Source: Polaromonas sp. (GTDB taxonomy: Bacteria > Pseudomonadota > Gammaproteobacteria > Burkholderiales > Burkholderiaceae_C). Taken from it: a stretch of DNA of 32,692 bases. The notes below the pieces were generated by a model that was not told the origin of the DNA, searched no databases, and worked only from the letters and a program-made list of their open reading frames with translations. The stretch is taken from assembly GCA_025352405.1 (NCBI GenBank), contig JANXTM010000027.1:1-32692 (forward strand), read 5' to 3'. Shown piece after piece: positions 1 through 7,602 of this stretch; the first letter of the stretch is position 1; each line of letters begins with the position of its first letter. The position numbers and the translations under genes were made by a program.

Positions 1-148
1 TTACAACCCGATTGCCAAAGGTGGCGAAGAAGGTCTGCGCATCATGCAGGACCGTTTGACCCACTGGGTTGGGGTTGGTGCCCAGGCTTCCCCTACCGTC
101 GAGCGCCTGATCAAGCAAGGCGCTGCTGCTGCTGCCAAAGCCGCCTGA
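1..148 (+). CDS. rpsP: 30S ribosomal protein S16, C-terminal part
   Basis: The reading frame is open from base 2 and ends with TGA at 146-148; the gene start lies outside the window. The visible 48 residues begin [14 protein letters not shown] and continue [14 protein letters not shown], which is the conserved C-terminal half of S16, a small-subunit protein that helps assemble the 16S rRNA 5' domain. An alanine-rich tail ends the protein, as is common in Burkholderiales. The gene lies 22 bases upstream of rimM in the classical rpsP-rimM-trmD-rplS order, so co-transcription is likely. The identification rests on both sequence and position. Confidence 0.93.
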   Translation, partial: YNPIAKGGEEGLRIMQDRLTHWVGVGAQASPTVERLIKQGAAAAAKAA

Positions 149-170
149 TCAACTTGAACAGGGCAACAGA

Positions 171-758
171 ATGTCGCTCATGATGCCGTCAGGCCTGCCT
201 GACGATGCCATTGAAGTCGGGCGCGTTCTGGATGCCTGGGGTATCAAGGGCTGGCTGAAAATCCTGCCCCACAGCACGCTTCCCGAGGCTTTGTTCTCGG
301 CTAAATCCTGGTTTTTGCAAGCTCCTGACGTTAAATTCCGTCCGGGTTTCAGCGCTTTCTCTGGCACCGTCACGATCAATGTTGACGAGGCAAAAACCCA
401 TTCTGATTCGGTAGTTGCAAAAATCTCCGGTCTCGATGACCGCGATGCTGCTGAGGCTCTACGCGGTTGCCGTATTTTTCTGCCTCGTAGCAGTTTTCCG
501 GCCGCGACCAAAGATGAATATTACTGGGTAGACCTGATCGGCTTGAACGTGTTCAACCGCGAAGGCGTGGCGCTGGGTTGTGTTCGCGACCTGATGGCTA
601 CCGGTCCGCATTCAGTACTGTGTGTGGAGTACGACACCATTCGCGAAGACGGTTCCAGTGCTACTGACGAACGGATGATTCCGTTTGTGGCGGTTTACGT
701 CGATGCGGTCGATATTGCGGCCAGGTGCATCACTGTCGACTGGCAGCCAGACTACTGA
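171..758 (+). CDS. rimM: Ribosome maturation factor RimM
   Basis: This 195-residue protein has the RimM two-domain plan. An N-terminal beta-barrel starts around EVGRVLDAWGIKGWLKI (residues 15-31), and a C-terminal PRC-barrel-like domain includes YYWVDLIGLNVFNREG and a G-x-V-RDLMATGPHSVL segment. RimM binds S19 in the 30S head and helps late 16S rRNA processing. It lies between rpsP and trmD, its standard place. The ATG at 171 is followed by further ATGs at 180 and 183, and no strong Shine-Dalgarno sequence separates them, so the true start could be 9-12 bases downstream. Length fits the family (170-200 residues). Confidence 0.95.
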   Translation: MSLMMPSGLPDDAIEVGRVLDAWGIKGWLKILPHSTLPEALFSAKSWFLQAPDVKFRPGFSAFSGTVTINVDEAKTHSDSVVAKISGLDDRDAAEALRGCRIFLPRSSFPAATKDEYYWVDLIGLNVFNREGVALGCVRDLMATGPHSVLCVEYDTIREDGSSATDERMIPFVAVYVDAVDIAARCITVDWQPDY

Positions 759-821
759 AGTGCCGCAGGCCTTGCAGTTTTCTTCATAGACAGGTCGATC
801 ACAAGCGCCAGGGTCTTCATA

Positions 822-1619
822 ATGCGTTTTGACGTCATCAGTCTTTTCCCCGAGCTATTCGCTCCGTTTTTGATCAGTGGCGTCACGCGGCGCGCATTCG
901 AGGCAGGCTTGGTAGATGTCAAGCTCTGGAACCCGCGTGATTTTGCAGATGGCAACTACCGCCGTGTTGACGACCGGCCTTTCGGCGGCGGCCCTGGAAT
1001 GGTCATGCTGGCGGAGCCGCTGACGTTGTGCCTCGAAAAAATTCTTGCTGATCGTCGGGACAAACTTCAACGCCGTGGCCCTGATGCGCCGGTTGTGCTG
1101 TTCTCGCCTGTAGGCAAAGTGTTAAACCACGCGGGCGTGGAAGCCTGGTCAGCCAGCGAGGGCGCGGTGCTGATTTGTGGCCGTTACGAAGGCCTGGACC
1201 AGCGCTTTATTGACACCTATGTTGACCAGCAGATCAGTCTGGGTGATTTCGTGTTGTCGGGTGGCGAGATCGCAGCCATGGCCCTGCTCGATGCCGTGGC
1301 CCGCTTGCAACCCGGCGTGCTGAATGATGAAGGAAGCCACCAGCTTGACAGTTTTAACCCAGCCCTTGACGGCTTGCTGGATTGTCCGCACTACACCCGA
1401 CCCGATGTCTGGCGTGACCAGTCGGTGCCCGCGCCCCTGCTGTCCGGCAACCATGCTCACATTGAACGCTGGCGGCGTGAGCAGCGGCTGGCATTGACGC
1501 GCAAGCGGCGGCCCGAACTGGTGGAGGCTGCGCGTAACGCCGGTCAGTTAAGCCGTGCTGATGAGGTTTTTTTGGCCGCACAGGCTGAAAATGTCTTGTT
1601 GTCCACAAAATTGCTATAA
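822..1619 (+). CDS. trmD: tRNA (guanine37-N1)-methyltransferase TrmD
   Basis: The protein has 265 residues, close to the usual 250-260. It begins MRFDVISLFPELF and carries the TrmD signatures DDRPFGGGPGMVM near residue 50, CGRYEGLDQR near 120, and GDFVLSGGEIAAMALLDA in the trefoil-knot SAM-binding region of the SPOUT fold. TrmD methylates G37 next to the anticodon in tRNAs reading CNN codons and prevents +1 frameshifting. It follows rimM by 63 bases in the ribosomal-protein operon. Its TAA stop codon (1617-1619) lies inside an apparent extended -10 element that could drive rplS separately. Confidence 0.96.
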   Translation: MRFDVISLFPELFAPFLISGVTRRAFEAGLVDVKLWNPRDFADGNYRRVDDRPFGGGPGMVMLAEPLTLCLEKILADRRDKLQRRGPDAPVVLFSPVGKVLNHAGVEAWSASEGAVLICGRYEGLDQRFIDTYVDQQISLGDFVLSGGEIAAMALLDAVARLQPGVLNDEGSHQLDSFNPALDGLLDCPHYTRPDVWRDQSVPAPLLSGNHAHIERWRREQRLALTRKRRPELVEAARNAGQLSRADEVFLAAQAENVLLSTKLL

Positions 1620-1620
1620 T
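1612..1620 (+). promoter_or_regulatory. Candidate extended -10 promoter for rplS
   Basis: TGCTATAAT at 1612-1620 is a perfect extended -10 element (TGN followed by TATAAT). It overlaps the trmD stop codon. The region 17 bases further upstream (TGTCTT) is a poor -35 box, which extended -10 promoters tolerate. Initiation would fall near 1627, giving an rplS leader of about 130 bases. That leader contains an inverted repeat, CATCTTT at 1666-1672 and AAAGATG at 1721-1727. The motif match is seen directly; promoter activity is inferred. Confidence 0.45.
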
Positions 1621-1757
1621 CAAGGGCTTTTCGATCCTCTGGCGGCCACTGTAACCATCTTGACCATCTTTAATGTGTCCATGGATTTACGGTCCTTTGT
1701 GTAGCGCGTGTATGAACGAGAAAGATGCCGACAAGGCCATTTGGAAGTGGAATTTAT

Positions 1758-2123
1758 ATGAATCTGATAGCCATTCTTGAGCAAGAAGAAATTGCTCGCC
1801 TGAACAAAACCATCCCTGTTTACGCGCCTGGTGACACCGTCATTGTCAGCGTGAATGTGGTTGAGGGTACCCGCAAACGTATGCAGGCTTTTGAAGGTGT
1901 TGTGATTGCCAAGCGCAATCGCGGCCTCAACTCCAGTTTCATCGTGCGCAAGATCTCCAATGGTGAGGGCGTCGAGCGTACTTTTCAGGTCTACAGCCCG
2001 TTGATCGCAAAAATTGAAGTCAAACGCCGTGGTGATGTGCGTCGTGCCAAGTTGTACTATCTGCGTAGCCGCAGCGGCAAGTCTGCACGTATCAAGGAAA
2101 AGCTGGGCGTCAAAGCTGCCTGA
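1758..2123 (+). CDS. rplS: 50S ribosomal protein L19
   Basis: The ATG at 1758 gives a 121-residue protein starting [17 protein letters not shown], and GGAAGTGGA sits at the right distance upstream. A longer open frame starting at 1725 has no conserved sequence before MNLI, so 1758 is preferred. Conserved L19 segments are [35 protein letters not shown] and FPVYSPLI-like [13 protein letters not shown], ending in the basic [21 protein letters not shown] region. L19 sits at the 30S-50S interface. It is the last gene of the rpsP-rimM-trmD-rplS group and is followed directly by a strong terminator. Confidence 0.96.
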   Translation: MNLIAILEQEEIARLNKTIPVYAPGDTVIVSVNVVEGTRKRMQAFEGVVIAKRNRGLNSSFIVRKISNGEGVERTFQVYSPLIAKIEVKRRGDVRRAKLYYLRSRSGKSARIKEKLGVKAA

Positions 2124-2140
2124 TCGTTGCACTTTTGATA

Positions 2141-2171
2141 AAAAAGCCGCTCTTTTGGGCGGCTTTTTTTT
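2141..2171 (+). terminator. Rho-independent terminator after rplS
   Basis: GCCGC (2146-2150) and GCGGC (2159-2163) form the GC core of a stem around an 8-base loop. The core is flanked by A5 on the left and T8 on the right, so the stem can extend by A-T pairs. The hairpin begins 17 bases after the rplS stop. It closes the ribosomal-protein operon and lies just upstream of the CoA pyrophosphatase gene. Confidence 0.9.
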
Positions 2172-2202
2172 GCCCGCTGCGTTTAGCCCGAGTACGGATC
2201 AC

Positions 2203-2910
2203 ATGAACTTCACCAAGCCTCTGCCCAAATTTGACCCCCGTAGTATTCCGGTGCAGGGAGTTGACGACCATCTCTTGGGCGTGCCGCTAGCCAGTTTAAG
2301 TCCCGATTCTCTGCGCAGGCGTTTTTTGAATCCGCCCAGCTGGACGCCCGAACATAGCGTCGAAAAGAAATTTGAAGACCGTCAGCCTGCTTTGGCCGCT
2401 GTACTCGTGCCGCTGGTGATGCGCGATGAGCTCACTTTGCTGCTGACAGAGCGCACTACCAATTTGTCGACGCATTCCGGTCAGGTTGCTTTTCCGGGTG
2501 GGCGTACAGATGAATCCGATGTGGATGCGATCGACACGGCACTTCGTGAAGCGCATGAGGAAATAGGCTTGCCGCGAGACCATGTGGAGGTGTTGGGGAC
2601 TCTACCGATTTACGTGACAGGGACTGCCTTCATCATCACCCCAGTGGTGGCGCTGGTTCGGCCGGGCTTCACACTGCTGCCCAATCCTGGCGAAGTGGCG
2701 GATGTGTTTGAAGTACCTCTGGTGTATTTAATGAACCCTGCTAACCATCGTCGTCATGAATTTGAATTTGACGGCGTATTGCGCCAGTGGCTGTCGATGC
2801 CTTACCTTGATCCCTTCGTTGCCGCCGACGGCAAGGATGCCACCGAGCGCTATATATGGGGCGCCACGGCGGGCATGTTACGCAATCTTTACCGGTTTTT
2901 AAACGCCTGA
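2203..2910 (+). CDS. CoA pyrophosphatase (Nudix hydrolase)
   Basis: The 235-residue protein carries the Nudix box at about residues 100-122 (G-x5-E-x7-REAHEEIGL). It is preceded by the CoA-pyrophosphatase (UPF0035-type) signature LLLTERTTNLSTHSGQVAFPGG. This subfamily (NudL in E. coli, Pcd1 in yeast) hydrolyses CoA or oxidised CoA to phosphopantetheine and 3',5'-ADP. A longer open frame extends upstream to 2014, but that stretch runs through the end of rplS and the terminator, so the ATG at 2203 is chosen. The position between rplS and the CobD-like gene is typical of Comamonadaceae. Exact substrate is inferred from the family. Confidence 0.88.
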   Translation: MNFTKPLPKFDPRSIPVQGVDDHLLGVPLASLSPDSLRRRFLNPPSWTPEHSVEKKFEDRQPALAAVLVPLVMRDELTLLLTERTTNLSTHSGQVAFPGGRTDESDVDAIDTALREAHEEIGLPRDHVEVLGTLPIYVTGTAFIITPVVALVRPGFTLLPNPGEVADVFEVPLVYLMNPANHRRHEFEFDGVLRQWLSMPYLDPFVAADGKDATERYIWGATAGMLRNLYRFLNA

Positions 2911-3084
2911 TGACGCTTCCAGTACCTGGTTTTTTTCCGGCTCTTCGAACTGAATGACAAGGCGAAGCAATCCGTACGAAGGCCAGCAGGGACCGCGGCC
3001 GGCTTTGCCAGACCGCAGGCGTAGCGGCTTACTTTGGAGGCAGGAAGCGACACGAAGTACGCAATCATGGGGGTATCATTTGGC

Positions 3085-4131
3085 ATGAGCTTTTTTGCCG
3101 TTTTGTTTGCACTCATCATTGAGCAGGCCCGGCCTCTCGCCAGAGGTAACTGGATCCATGCAGGCTTTCGGGCTTGGGCGCGCTGGACCAGCCGTAGCAT
3201 GGACGCTGGCCAGCCGCATCATGGCTGGATTGCCTGGACAGTCACCACCCTAGTGCCTGCGCTGGTGACGCTACTGATTCACTGGTTGCTCTGGAATGTG
3301 AGTGTCCTGCTGGCTTTCGCGTGGAGCGTGGCAATTTTGTATGCCACGCTCGGTTTTCGCCAGTTCAGTCACTACTTCACTGACATCCGCGACGCGCTGG
3401 ACGATGGCGATGAAGTGACTGCACGTGAGTTGCTGGCTGAATGGCGGCAGGTGGACGCCAGTGAATTGCCGCGCAGCGAAATTGTTCGACATGTAATTGA
3501 GTACTCCGTACTGGCTGCTCATCGGCATGTCTTTGGTGTGCTGGTCTGGTTTTCAGTGTTTGCAGCGCTGGGTCTCGGGCCTGTTGGTGCGGTGTTCTAC
3601 CGCACCAGTGAATTTGTTGCGCGCTACTGGATGCACAAGAGTCAAGTGCCAAACGCTGCAGGGGAGGGTGCCAGCCCGGCCCTGCAGACCGCAGCCGCCA
3701 AAGCCTGGGGCATGATCGACTTCGTGCCTGCCCGCGTCACCTCGCTCGGGTTTGCGGTGGTGGGCAGTTTTGAGGATGCTATTGATGCATGGCGCAACTA
3801 CACCCAACGCTTCTCCGCTCAAGCACCCATCGCGTTGGAGGTCCGCAATGACGGTGTCATTCTTGCAGCTACGTCTGGCGCGGTAAATGTCCGGCTGGGC
3901 GGTGAAGCGCTCAGAGCCGCAACCGTATCTTCGTTTTCCGCCAATGCTTCACAGGATTTTCAGGCTGCGAGGTCCGGGTCTGAAGCAGAAGAGTTGGTCG
4001 CCACAGAGTCCACGCCAGGCCGTGAGCCTGAAGTAGCCCACCTGCGCAGCGTTGTCGGACTGGTGTGGCGCTCTGTGGTGCTGTGGATGGTGCTGCTGGC
4101 ATTGCTGACGCTGGCTCGCCTGCTGGGCTGA
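3085..4131 (+). CDS. CobD/CbiB-like (AmpE-related) membrane protein
   Basis: From ATG 3085 the protein has 348 residues and begins MSFFAVLFALIIEQARPL. Hydrophobic segments are seen at the N terminus, around WTVTTLVPALVTLLIHWLLW, around VFGVLVWFSVFAALGLG, and at the extreme C terminus (VVLWMVLLALLTLARLLG). The mid-region LGFRQFSHYFTDIRDALDDGDEVTARELL and RSEIVRHVIEYSVLAAHRHVFG matches the CobD/CbiB superfamily, which includes cobalamin biosynthesis CobD and the AmpE signalling protein. No cobalamin or ampD gene is adjacent, so a role in B12 synthesis is not supported here. ATG 3067 and TTG 3034 are alternative starts. It converges with rsgA, with a 10-base gap. Confidence 0.75.
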   Translation: MSFFAVLFALIIEQARPLARGNWIHAGFRAWARWTSRSMDAGQPHHGWIAWTVTTLVPALVTLLIHWLLWNVSVLLAFAWSVAILYATLGFRQFSHYFTDIRDALDDGDEVTARELLAEWRQVDASELPRSEIVRHVIEYSVLAAHRHVFGVLVWFSVFAALGLGPVGAVFYRTSEFVARYWMHKSQVPNAAGEGASPALQTAAAKAWGMIDFVPARVTSLGFAVVGSFEDAIDAWRNYTQRFSAQAPIALEVRNDGVILAATSGAVNVRLGGEALRAATVSSFSANASQDFQAARSGSEAEELVATESTPGREPEVAHLRSVVGLVWRSVVLWMVLLALLTLARLLG

Positions 4132-4141
4132 AAAGGCAAGT

Positions 4142-5104
4142 TCAATACCGGGTTTGTGACAGTTCGGCAAACAATTCGCTATACAAACGATAGCGACTAG
4201 CCTTTATGGAACTTGTCGCGGCACCCGAATTTACTTCCAAAATAACACCGCAACCAGGCTCATGCAGGTGCGTGCAGTTGTAAAACTTGCAGTTTTGCGC
4301 GTGTGCCTTGAAGTCGGGCATCAGGTTGGCAAGTTGCATGGGCTCGATGTGGTGCAGTCCGAACTCCTGAAAGCCCGGCGAGTCTATGAGCGCGGTTTGC
4401 CTGGTCTCGTTTACCCAGTAAAGCGTGGTGCTTGTCGTCGTGTGTTTGCCTGAGTTCAGGGCTTGAGAAATTTCGGCGGTCAACACTTTTGCCTGCGGCA
4501 CCAGCAGGTTGGTCAGGCTGCTTTTGCCTGCGCCGGAAGGCCCCAGAACCAGTGTTTTTTTGCCCTGCAGCAGGGTCATCAACGCTGCGCTCTGAATATC
4601 ATTAACCGTCGGCGCAACAGATTTCGGTTTGATGGCGAGGGCCAGCATGTGGTAGCCCATCGCGCGGTAGGGTGCCAGTTTGGTCCATGCACGTCCAAAG
4701 GGTTCGACCAGATCACTTTTGTTCAACGCGATGATCGGTGTGATGCGCGCCGCTTCAGCTGCAATCAGCGCACGCGTCAACTGGCTTTCCGAAAACTCGG
4801 GCTCTGCTGCCATCAATATGAGAACCTGGTCCAGATTGGCCGCGAACGATTTGGTTCGCATTTCGTCCTGTCTGTAAAACAGGTTGCTGCGCTCCTCTAT
4901 TTTTTCGATTGTGCCTTCGTCTTCGGTGGGTAGCCAGCGAACGCGGTCACCGACGACTGCCTGGCTTTTCTTGCCGCGCGGGTGGCAGATCAAGCGCGCG
5001 CCAGCGTCTGTTTCGACCAGCACATGGCGGCCAAAACCAGCGACGACAAGGCCCGCTTGCGTGTTTGACGCAAGGGCTGCGCCGGGGCGTGGTGCTTTGC
5101 TCAA
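4142..5104 (-). CDS. rsgA: Ribosome small-subunit-dependent GTPase RsgA
   Basis: The 320-residue protein has an N-terminal OB-fold followed by a circularly permuted GTPase in which G4 (NKSD, residues 128-131) precedes G1 (GPSGAGKSS, 188-196) and G3 (DSPGF, 241-245). A C-terminal zinc site uses Cys272, Cys277, His279 and Cys285. RsgA tests the 30S decoding centre late in assembly. The start codon is TTG at 5104-5102, overlapping the phhB TGA by four bases (TTGA). The next in-frame Met is beyond residue 80, so TTG is the only reasonable start. It is the third gene of an M48 peptidase-phhB-rsgA operon. Confidence 0.95.
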   Translation of the reverse strand: MSKAPRPGAALASNTQAGLVVAGFGRHVLVETDAGARLICHPRGKKSQAVVGDRVRWLPTEDEGTIEKIEERSNLFYRQDEMRTKSFAANLDQVLILMAAEPEFSESQLTRALIAAEAARITPIIALNKSDLVEPFGRAWTKLAPYRAMGYHMLALAIKPKSVAPTVNDIQSAALMTLLQGKKTLVLGPSGAGKSSLTNLLVPQAKVLTAEISQALNSGKHTTTSTTLYWVNETRQTALIDSPGFQEFGLHHIEPMQLANLMPDFKAHAQNCKFYNCTHLHEPGCGVILEVNSGAATSSIKASRYRLYSELFAELSQTRY

Positions 5105-5421
5105 GCCAGCAAGGCGTCAACCTTCGACGCGCAGAAAAAATCACTGACAGAAATACCGTCCACATCGTGGGTGTTGAAGCGCACCGTGCACTGGCCAAAT
5201 CGCACGGTCAGATCGGGGTGATGGTTCTGGACGTTGGCAATAAAAGCCAGCGCGTTCACAAAACCGATGGTTTCGTGGTAATTTTTGAAGCTGAAGGTTT
5301 TTTCCAGCGCACCGTCTATCAAACGCCATCCTATAGCTTGCTCGCCATTGAGTTTACTGAGGTGGGTGACGATTTCGGTGGCACTCAACGCCCTGCGGTT
5401 TTGGTGAGTTGGGTGGCTCAT
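5101..5421 (-). CDS. phhB: Pterin-4a-carbinolamine dehydratase
   Basis: The 106-residue protein has the PCD signature NHHPDL at residues 66-71 and a downstream VRFNTHDVDGISVSDF segment supplying the conserved His and Asp. The family dehydrates 4a-hydroxytetrahydrobiopterin to quinonoid dihydropterin, recycling the cofactor of aromatic amino acid hydroxylases. No phenylalanine hydroxylase gene is adjacent, so this copy may serve another pterin-related role. The ATG overlaps the stop of the upstream protease gene by four bases (ATGA), and its own stop overlaps the rsgA start, which suggests translational coupling along the operon. Confidence 0.9.
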   Translation of the reverse strand: MSHPTHQNRRALSATEIVTHLSKLNGEQAIGWRLIDGALEKTFSFKNYHETIGFVNALAFIANVQNHHPDLTVRFGQCTVRFNTHDVDGISVSDFFCASKVDALLA

Positions 5422-6731
5422 GCAGCATTCTCCGGTGATGGTTCTGTGCGCAGCGGCAGCATGCGGGCCAGTCGTTCTGACGCAGGCGGATGCGAGTAGT
5501 AGAACTTTACAAATACAGGGTCGGGTGTGAGTGTGCTGGCGTTGTCCTGGTACAGCTTGAGCAATGCACTGGACAGGTCTGCCCCGTCGGTTTGCGACGC
5601 GGCATAGGCGTCAGCTTCAAACTCATGCTTGCGCGAAAACTGTGCAAATAATGGCGATACAAAAAAGCTGAACAGGGGTACCACCAGCATGAACAGCAGC
5701 AATGCCAGTGCGTCGTTGGCACCGGTGATGTTGGGCCGTACACCCAACCCGAGGTAAAACCAGACCTGCGACGACAGCCAACCCAGCAACGCGAAGCCAA
5801 CCAGGCTCATGGCAAACATGCCGGCGATGCGTTTAATGATGTGTTTGTGCTTGAAGTGACCCAACTCATGCGCCAACACGGCATCCACCTCTCGTGGGCT
5901 CAGCTGCTTGAGCAGCGTGTCGTAAAACACCACACGCTTGGCCGCGCCAAACCCGGTGAAGTACGCATTGGCGTGCGCCGATCGCTTGCTGCCATCCATC
6001 ACGTATAAGCCTTTGGCAGCAAAGCCGCAGCGCTGCATGAGAGCAGTTACCCGCGATTTGAGGTTTTCATCGTCAAGTGGTTTGAATTTGTTGAACAGCG
6101 GCGCAATCACAGTCGGGTAAAGCACCAAAATCAACAGGTTGAACGCCATCCATGTAGCCCAGGCCCAAAGCCACCACAAACGCCCCGCGCTGCCCATGAG
6201 CCAGAGGATAAGCGCCACAATAGGCAGGCCAATAACCACACCCACCAAGGCACCTTTGAGCAGGTCTGCAAACCAGAGCTTGAACGTCATTTTGTTGAAG
6301 CCAAAACGTTCTTCGATCCTGAAGGTGCTGTACAGCGTGAAGGGCAGGTCAAGCACGCCGCCAATCACGGCAAACGCTGCCAGCAGGGCCAGCTGGGGCA
6401 CAAGGCTGCCGTAGCTTGCCAGCGCCGAATGGCTGATAGCCTGGTTCAGCGCATCAATGCCGCCCAGCAGGGTCCAGCAAAGCAAAACAGCCGCTCCAAA
6501 AGCCATTTCCAGCAGACCAAAACGTGCTTTGGTGATGGTGTAGTCGGCGGCTTTCTGGTGGGAGCTCAGCGAAATGGTGGAGATAAATGCGTCTGGAACA
6601 TGGCTGCTGTGCTGGGCCACGTGGCGTATTTGCCGCGACGCCAGATAAAAGCGGGTCAGGAGCCCGAGCACCAAGGCCGCAGCAAAAACCAGGGTAAACA
6701 CAAATGAATAGTCAAGCGATGGGGCGGTCAT
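5418..6731 (-). CDS. M48-family membrane metalloprotease (Ste24/CAAX prenyl protease 1-like)
   Basis: The 437-residue protein has several transmembrane segments, including residues 8-28, about 75-95, 110-130, 165-190 and two near the C terminus. The zinc motif HELGH is at 288-292 in AVLAHELGHFKHKH, and the third ligand lies in EFEADAYAA about 80 residues later. This is the arrangement of Ste24-type M48 peptidases. In bacteria the family is thought to take part in membrane protein quality control; its substrate cannot be told from sequence. It heads the minus-strand operon with phhB and rsgA. Its ATG is only 17 bases from the divergent orn ATG, so the two promoters must lie within the coding regions or overlap. 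Confidence 0.9.
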   Translation of the reverse strand: MTAPSLDYSFVFTLVFAAALVLGLLTRFYLASRQIRHVAQHSSHVPDAFISTISLSSHQKAADYTITKARFGLLEMAFGAAVLLCWTLLGGIDALNQAISHSALASYGSLVPQLALLAAFAVIGGVLDLPFTLYSTFRIEERFGFNKMTFKLWFADLLKGALVGVVIGLPIVALILWLMGSAGRLWWLWAWATWMAFNLLILVLYPTVIAPLFNKFKPLDDENLKSRVTALMQRCGFAAKGLYVMDGSKRSAHANAYFTGFGAAKRVVFYDTLLKQLSPREVDAVLAHELGHFKHKHIIKRIAGMFAMSLVGFALLGWLSSQVWFYLGLGVRPNITGANDALALLLFMLVVPLFSFFVSPLFAQFSRKHEFEADAYAASQTDGADLSSALLKLYQDNASTLTPDPVFVKFYYSHPPASERLARMLPLRTEPSPENAA

Positions 6732-6748
6732 AACCTTAATTTTAGGCT

Positions 6749-7339
6749 ATGAGCGAGAATCGCAACATGCTAGACACCGAATTACCACTTAAAAAAACTG
6801 ATCAAAATTTGGTCTGGCTGGACTGTGAAATGACCGGCCTGGACCCTGAAAAAGAACGGTTGATTGAAATTGCCATTATCGTGACCGGCCCGCAACTCAC
6901 GCCGCGCATTGAGGGACCGGTGCTGGCCATTCATCAGTCCGACGAACTGCTGGACAAGATGGACAACTGGAACAAGGGCACGCATGGTCGCAGCGGGCTG
7001 ATTGACAAGGTGAAGGCCAGTACCGTGACCGAGCAGGATGCCGAGGCGCAAATTCTGGCGTTCATCGCCCAGTATGTACCGAAAGGTACGTCACCCTTGT
7101 GTGGCAACACCATCAGCCAGGACCGGCGTTTTCTAGTGAAGTACATGCCGAAGCTCGAAGCTTTTTTGCACTACCGCAATATCGATGTCAGCACCTTCAA
7201 AGAGCTGGCCAAACGCTGGCGTCCCGATGTTTACAGTGCTTTCAAGAAAAACCAGAAACACACCGCACTGGCAGATGTGCACGAATCCATTGATGAGCTT
7301 GAACATTACCGCAAACATTTTTTAAAAGCAGAAAACTAG
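6749..7339 (+). CDS. orn: Oligoribonuclease
   Basis: The protein has 196 residues and the DEDDh exonuclease motifs: Asp25 and Glu27 in [10 protein letters not shown], Asp125 in [11 protein letters not shown], and His171 and Asp176 in [11 protein letters not shown]. Segments such as [27 protein letters not shown] and [12 protein letters not shown] follow E. coli Orn almost position by position. Orn degrades 2-5 nt RNAs, including pGpG from c-di-GMP turnover, and is usually essential. An alternative ATG at 6767 would remove six N-terminal residues. It is divergent from the M48 protease gene. Confidence 0.96.
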   Translation: MSENRNMLDTELPLKKTDQNLVWLDCEMTGLDPEKERLIEIAIIVTGPQLTPRIEGPVLAIHQSDELLDKMDNWNKGTHGRSGLIDKVKASTVTEQDAEAQILAFIAQYVPKGTSPLCGNTISQDRRFLVKYMPKLEAFLHYRNIDVSTFKELAKRWRPDVYSAFKKNQKHTALADVHESIDELEHYRKHFLKAEN

Positions 7340-7602
7340 TACAAACCCGTAAAGCATGTTATATTCAAAAGCTTGCTGGAGCACGATGTGCGCCGCATTT
7401 GTACATCTACCTCACACTTTTGAGGCCCTGTAGACAGGGTCACCGCTTCAGGCAAACTTTTCGCTTGATCCGTATATTCGTTTGATGGTTGATGTTTTAT
7501 TAACCATAAACGAAGCTTCCTGCATCGCAGGGGGTAGAGTTTTCCTGCAACTTTGCTTAACTTTTTAAAAGCATTGCCTGCAGGGGATTAGTGAGAAAAA
7601 AC
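7340..7602 (+). promoter_or_regulatory. Structured leader region of the DEAD-box helicase gene
   Basis: This gap between orn and the helicase holds three short hairpins. CCTCA/TGAGG lies at 7410-7425, CCCTGT/ACAGGG at 7426-7439 immediately after it, and CCTGC/GCAGG at 7519-7531. CCTGC recurs near 7546 and 7577, the last copy forming CCTGCAGG next to the probable ribosome binding site AGGGG (7582-7586). CAGGG or CCCTG elements could therefore pair in alternative ways and mask that site. A weak extended -10 (TTATATT, 7359-7365) lies near the start. Hairpins are visible; a regulatory function is inferred, by analogy with long leaders of cold-induced RNA helicase genes. Confidence 0.4.
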
